This document shows positions 61,007 through 64,000 of a DNA stretch of 64,000 bases, one piece after another (position 1 is the first letter of the stretch; each line of letters opens with the position of its first letter). The DNA lies in the NCBI RefSeq assembly GCF_021462225.1, contig NC_061816.1, positions 12,487,390 to 12,551,389 on the forward strand, in the 5' to 3' direction. The notes under the pieces are model-generated. The model did not search any database. It was not told the origin of the DNA and saw only the letters and a list, made by a program, of their open reading frames with translations. Origin of the DNA: Girardinichthys multiradiatus (Eukaryota > Chordata > Actinopteri > Cyprinodontiformes > Goodeidae). A program made the translations under genes and the position numbers.

Positions 61007-61740
61007 CAGTTCTGGTCAGAAGTTTATTTACAGTCATTATAGGTACAGGTGAAGTTGATTTTGGACTTTTGAAAGAAATATTGAAACCATTCTCTTTTAA
61101 GAACATAAAGATTCTACAATAAGTCCAATACATTTTACAAAGAATAATTCGAGGCAACAATTTCAATATATTATAACTTATTACTAATTCACAATGGCCA
61201 ACAGCAGGTCGCACTTTGCATGCCTTTTGTAGCCATCAAAAAGCCTCTGGCATAATTCTGGATGGATATTTGACAGTTCTTCGCACAACTGGCAGGGTTC
61301 ACTCAAACTGGTTGAGTACCATGTTGAGGTTGCAGCTATTCCAGAAGCCTAATGTTAGCCTATCTTATTCATTCTAAAACAAATGTCGATGTGTGTTTGG
61401 AGTCATTCTTCTGTTAGGACACCCAGCTGTACTTCAACCATCTGACACAATCACCTTCTGATGAAAGAAAATTGTTAAGAACAATCGGGACAACCAAGTC
61501 TAAGGCTATTACAAAATGGAATATGCTGGAGGAGTGTCCCAGTCCACAGTGAAGGTCAGACCAACTTACATCATGCTGAGGGTCTGTTTTGCTGCCAGTG
61601 GTACTGGTGCAATGCACAAATATTGAGCCAGTTTTATTCCAGAATCTAAATGTTGACATAGTGTGTGATTTCACTGCAACTTGCAAAAAGACAAGTGGGT
61701 GTGTGCATATAATTTAGCATGTATGTATATATTTGACCCT
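61007..61740 (-). mobile_element. Truncated Tc1-like remnant
   Basis: The left end CAGTTCTGGTCAGAAGTTTATTTAC follows a TA (61005-61006) and is a typical Tc1 terminus (CAGTTxxxGTCAGAAGTTTAC). The far end near 61715-61738 reads GCATGTATGTATATATTTGACC, the expected partner. Between them, reversed transposase-like words occur (CTTCGCACAACTGGCAGGG, GGAGTCATTCTTCTGTTAGGAC, CTGAGGGTCTGTTTTGCTGCC), with large gaps. About 730 bp, so internally deleted. Confidence 0.65.
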
Positions 61741-61742
61741 AT

Positions 61743-62685
61743 GTGGAGTAGAAAACATTCATAGGATTTGCTCTGTTCAGCCTTATTATAAGGACATCTA
61801 CCAAGATTAACCAAGCACATCATTTCAATCAGTTTTTACCTCATACATGGCAAAGATCAAACAATCAAATGCATTAGAAGAGCAAATAAACTATGACGGG
61901 GGTAAAGAAATTAGAGACTCTGGTCTGTAATTATCTAACGTTTGTTTAGGCGGACAGATTGATTAACAGCTCACCTTCATTCACAGTGACAGCTTGGCAG
62001 AGTTTCAGCGGAAGGAGAAAAGACTGCTACAACATTTCAGCACTGGCCGCTAGTAAAGCAGAACTCAAAAGAATAAATTTCAGCTAAATGAAATCAATAT
62101 TGGGTAAAATGAGAAAAAATCCTAGTTACTTTTAGGTCTCACATGCAGAATGTGCGTGAAGCTCAGGGGGATTTTAAAATGGCACTCTTTTAAACATAAA
62201 TGCACTTCCTTTTGCATTAGGCTATAACTGTCCCAAAAGTTCAGATTGCTTTTTTAGCAGACTGGAACCAATCTACACAAGAGGTTGTTTTCCCCAAAGC
62301 CAAAGCCACACTATCTTTGTCTGACAAACATTGCAACATCCCACTATTTATTCTGCAATTCCTACATTGCTGCTGCAATATCATACTACAGTAAAAAGGA
62401 GAGAGCATAAGGCATGTAGAGAAAAAAATATATTGAGATTTGCTGAGCTTATATAGAGCATATACAGTATGATCCAAAATCATTCTTCTGCAGAATTGAG
62501 AACGCCATAAATATTACACGGCCAAATAAAACCGAGCCTTCCACTGCACAATGTGGTGTTTATCTGGTGCCTTTTATTTCACACTTTAGCTAAAACCCCT
62601 GGGTTCCATTTAGTTTAATCCCTTCTTGGCAGATTCACCCTGATTCTAACCTGGTTGTTTCAGAGGAGGCATTGGCATCAATATT
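61743..62685. other. Unassigned intron sequence
   Basis: No gene or repeat recognised; the minus open frame at 62241-62483 has no domain. Confidence 0.4.
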
Positions 62686-62689
62686 TCCA

Positions 62690-63420
62690 GAGGTTATCAT
62701 CCCAAATCAATTTATTATTTTTATATAGAGCCGATTTCCATCTCACGGTACTTGTAAGGCAACAGGTTTTACATTTATTTTTAGTTTTATATAAACTAAT
62801 TCAGTCCTGATTCAATTCAATTTAGATCTTTCCAATTCAATCAACGCATTCCATATTAGTGAAAATTTGAAAACAAATACTGAAAAATTCAGTTGATCAT
62901 TAAATGTCAGCTGCTAAAAAATTCTTTATCTGAGGAAGCCGAGCAAATTACATTCAGTTGTTGACTTTGCACCAATCCCTCAACCTGAGCAAGCATGTGG
63001 CGACAGTGGAGAAGATGCACTGACCTTCAACAGGGAGAAACCTCCAGAAGAATCAGGTTCAGATTTGTCTGCTCTGGACTGAGCGGACAGGAAGACAACA
63101 ATTATGAAATTAAAAGAAAAAAACAGCTCTGTCGATGTCTCTGTCCAGCAAAAGAGACAAAGCTAAAAACAAGAGTGAGCGATACTTTTAATGAGAAAGA
63201 AATCCACAAGGCAACACCAAAGATAATGGCTCTGCTTGTGAACGACATACAGAAACACAAAAGCTGTGGGTCAGGTATGCTTTCTATGGGAAGGAGAACA
63301 GTACATGTAGGTAATGCAATAATAGCTTAATCAATGGCTCTATTGAAGCGAAAGGACAATACAGGGGAACTTGTCAAGGAGTACTTTCTATGAAAGGAAA
63401 AGAGAGCATTAAATTATAGC
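62690..63420. repeat. Decayed dispersed teleost repeat
   Basis: AATTTATTATTTTTATATAGAGCC, CAATTCAATTTAGA, then GACTTTGCACCAATCCCTCA, AGCAAGCATGTGGCGACAGTGG and GGGAGAAACCTCCAGAAGAATC follow the order of a repeat I recall as very common in introns of spiny-rayed and killifish-like fishes. The 111-codon plus-strand open frame at 62995-63330 lies inside it and is not a gene. Confidence 0.5.
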
Positions 63421-64000
63421 AGAAGCTACTTTACAGAGGACTGTAAAGTAAATGGTGACAAAATCAAAGTATCCCATGTCTAATTATTACTTGTGTGAAC
63501 TAGAAGTTGTGGTCACATTTGTATTATTCAGTTAAACCAGGCATAATAATTTGTCAGTGAAGTTGAACATCAATACCTGGACATTTGTTACAGTGGATGG
63601 GTAACACAGGACTTCAATGGTATGTTCCGCAGGATGAAATAAATTTAGAAATTAAAGAAAGTGGTAAATGTTCAGCCTTACAACTTTTACCAACACGAAA
63701 GTAGAGATAAAACAATGCCATGAAAGGAAAACAGTGCGCAAAACAATACTAACAGACATCCTGGGGGAAGCCGAGTTTAAAAAACACTCAATTAAAGCAC
63801 AGGAGCCATACCCCAAATTCTCAAGAGCAAGACAACAGATGGGCGTATATGGTATGATTAAATAAACAAGTCAATTTTAGGCCAAAAAATACAAGCTCTG
63901 TTTTTTGTGTATATATTTGAAAGATGTAGAAGAGTCTCTTGAAAATTAAGTCTGTTTATACAACAGTTTCTTAGCTGCACACACATCTTGTAGGGAAGGA
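63421..64000. other. Unassigned sequence at the right edge
   Basis: No repeat or exon recognised; the open frame at 63668-63865 has no domain. Confidence 0.4.

Noticed and set aside
62995..63330. 111-codon plus-strand open frame
   Set aside because: Lies inside a decayed dispersed repeat; no protein family resemblance.

Overview
This is vertebrate, almost certainly teleost fish, nuclear DNA. It is AT-rich and intron-like, with no bacterial gene layout and no long open reading frames apart from transposon remains. The fish signature is the repeat content: at least thirteen Tc1/mariner copies from several lineages, a V-SINE, two copies of a tRNA-related SINE, L2/CR1-type LINE 3' ends, and dispersed repeats of the kind common in spiny-rayed fishes. 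The exact species cannot be read from the sequence.

Host gene. I can defend only one host exon. It lies on the minus strand at 8780-9059, has clean splice sites, and encodes the first immunoglobulin domain of an interleukin-1 receptor accessory protein-like protein (IL1RAPL1 type, a synaptic adhesion receptor). Mammalian IL1RAPL genes have some of the largest introns known, so one exon in 64 kb fits. On this reading, 9062-64000 is the upstream intron (transcription runs right to left) and 1-8779 is the downstream intron. I saw no neighbouring exon on either side.

Layout. 1-8.8 kb: downstream intron with a rearranged Tc1 relic (about 1465-2175), a V-SINE with a target-site duplication (2923-3275) and an internally deleted Tc1 (5303-6322). 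8.8-9.1 kb: the exon. 9.1-22.1 kb: sparse intron with decayed LINE-tail-like stretches and a lone Tc1 end. 22.1-32.6 kb: three Tc1 elements, including one with DD36E spacing, plus a perfect 77-bp hairpin at 24.55 kb. 32.6-41.1 kb: nested Tc1 relics and the best-preserved Tc1 (39483-41086; 200-bp terminal repeats about 97% identical, one premature stop, shortened catalytic spacing). 44.0-45.05 kb: a strongly G+T-rich island. 48-56 kb: a mosaic of old Tc1 copies, two nearly identical L2 3' fragments and a young SINE. 56-64 kb: mostly unassigned intron with a second SINE, another Tc1 relic and a decayed dispersed repeat at the right end.

No operon or gene system is present. The most notable structure is at 50272-51000. 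A 551-bp piece of L2, missing its 3' tail and about 98.7% identical to the L2 at 55.1 kb, sits between perfect 83-bp direct repeats with a short telomere-like patch at one junction. This looks like a repaired double-strand break rather than ordinary retrotransposition. I found no convincing undescribed biological system; the unusual items are genome-evolution events.
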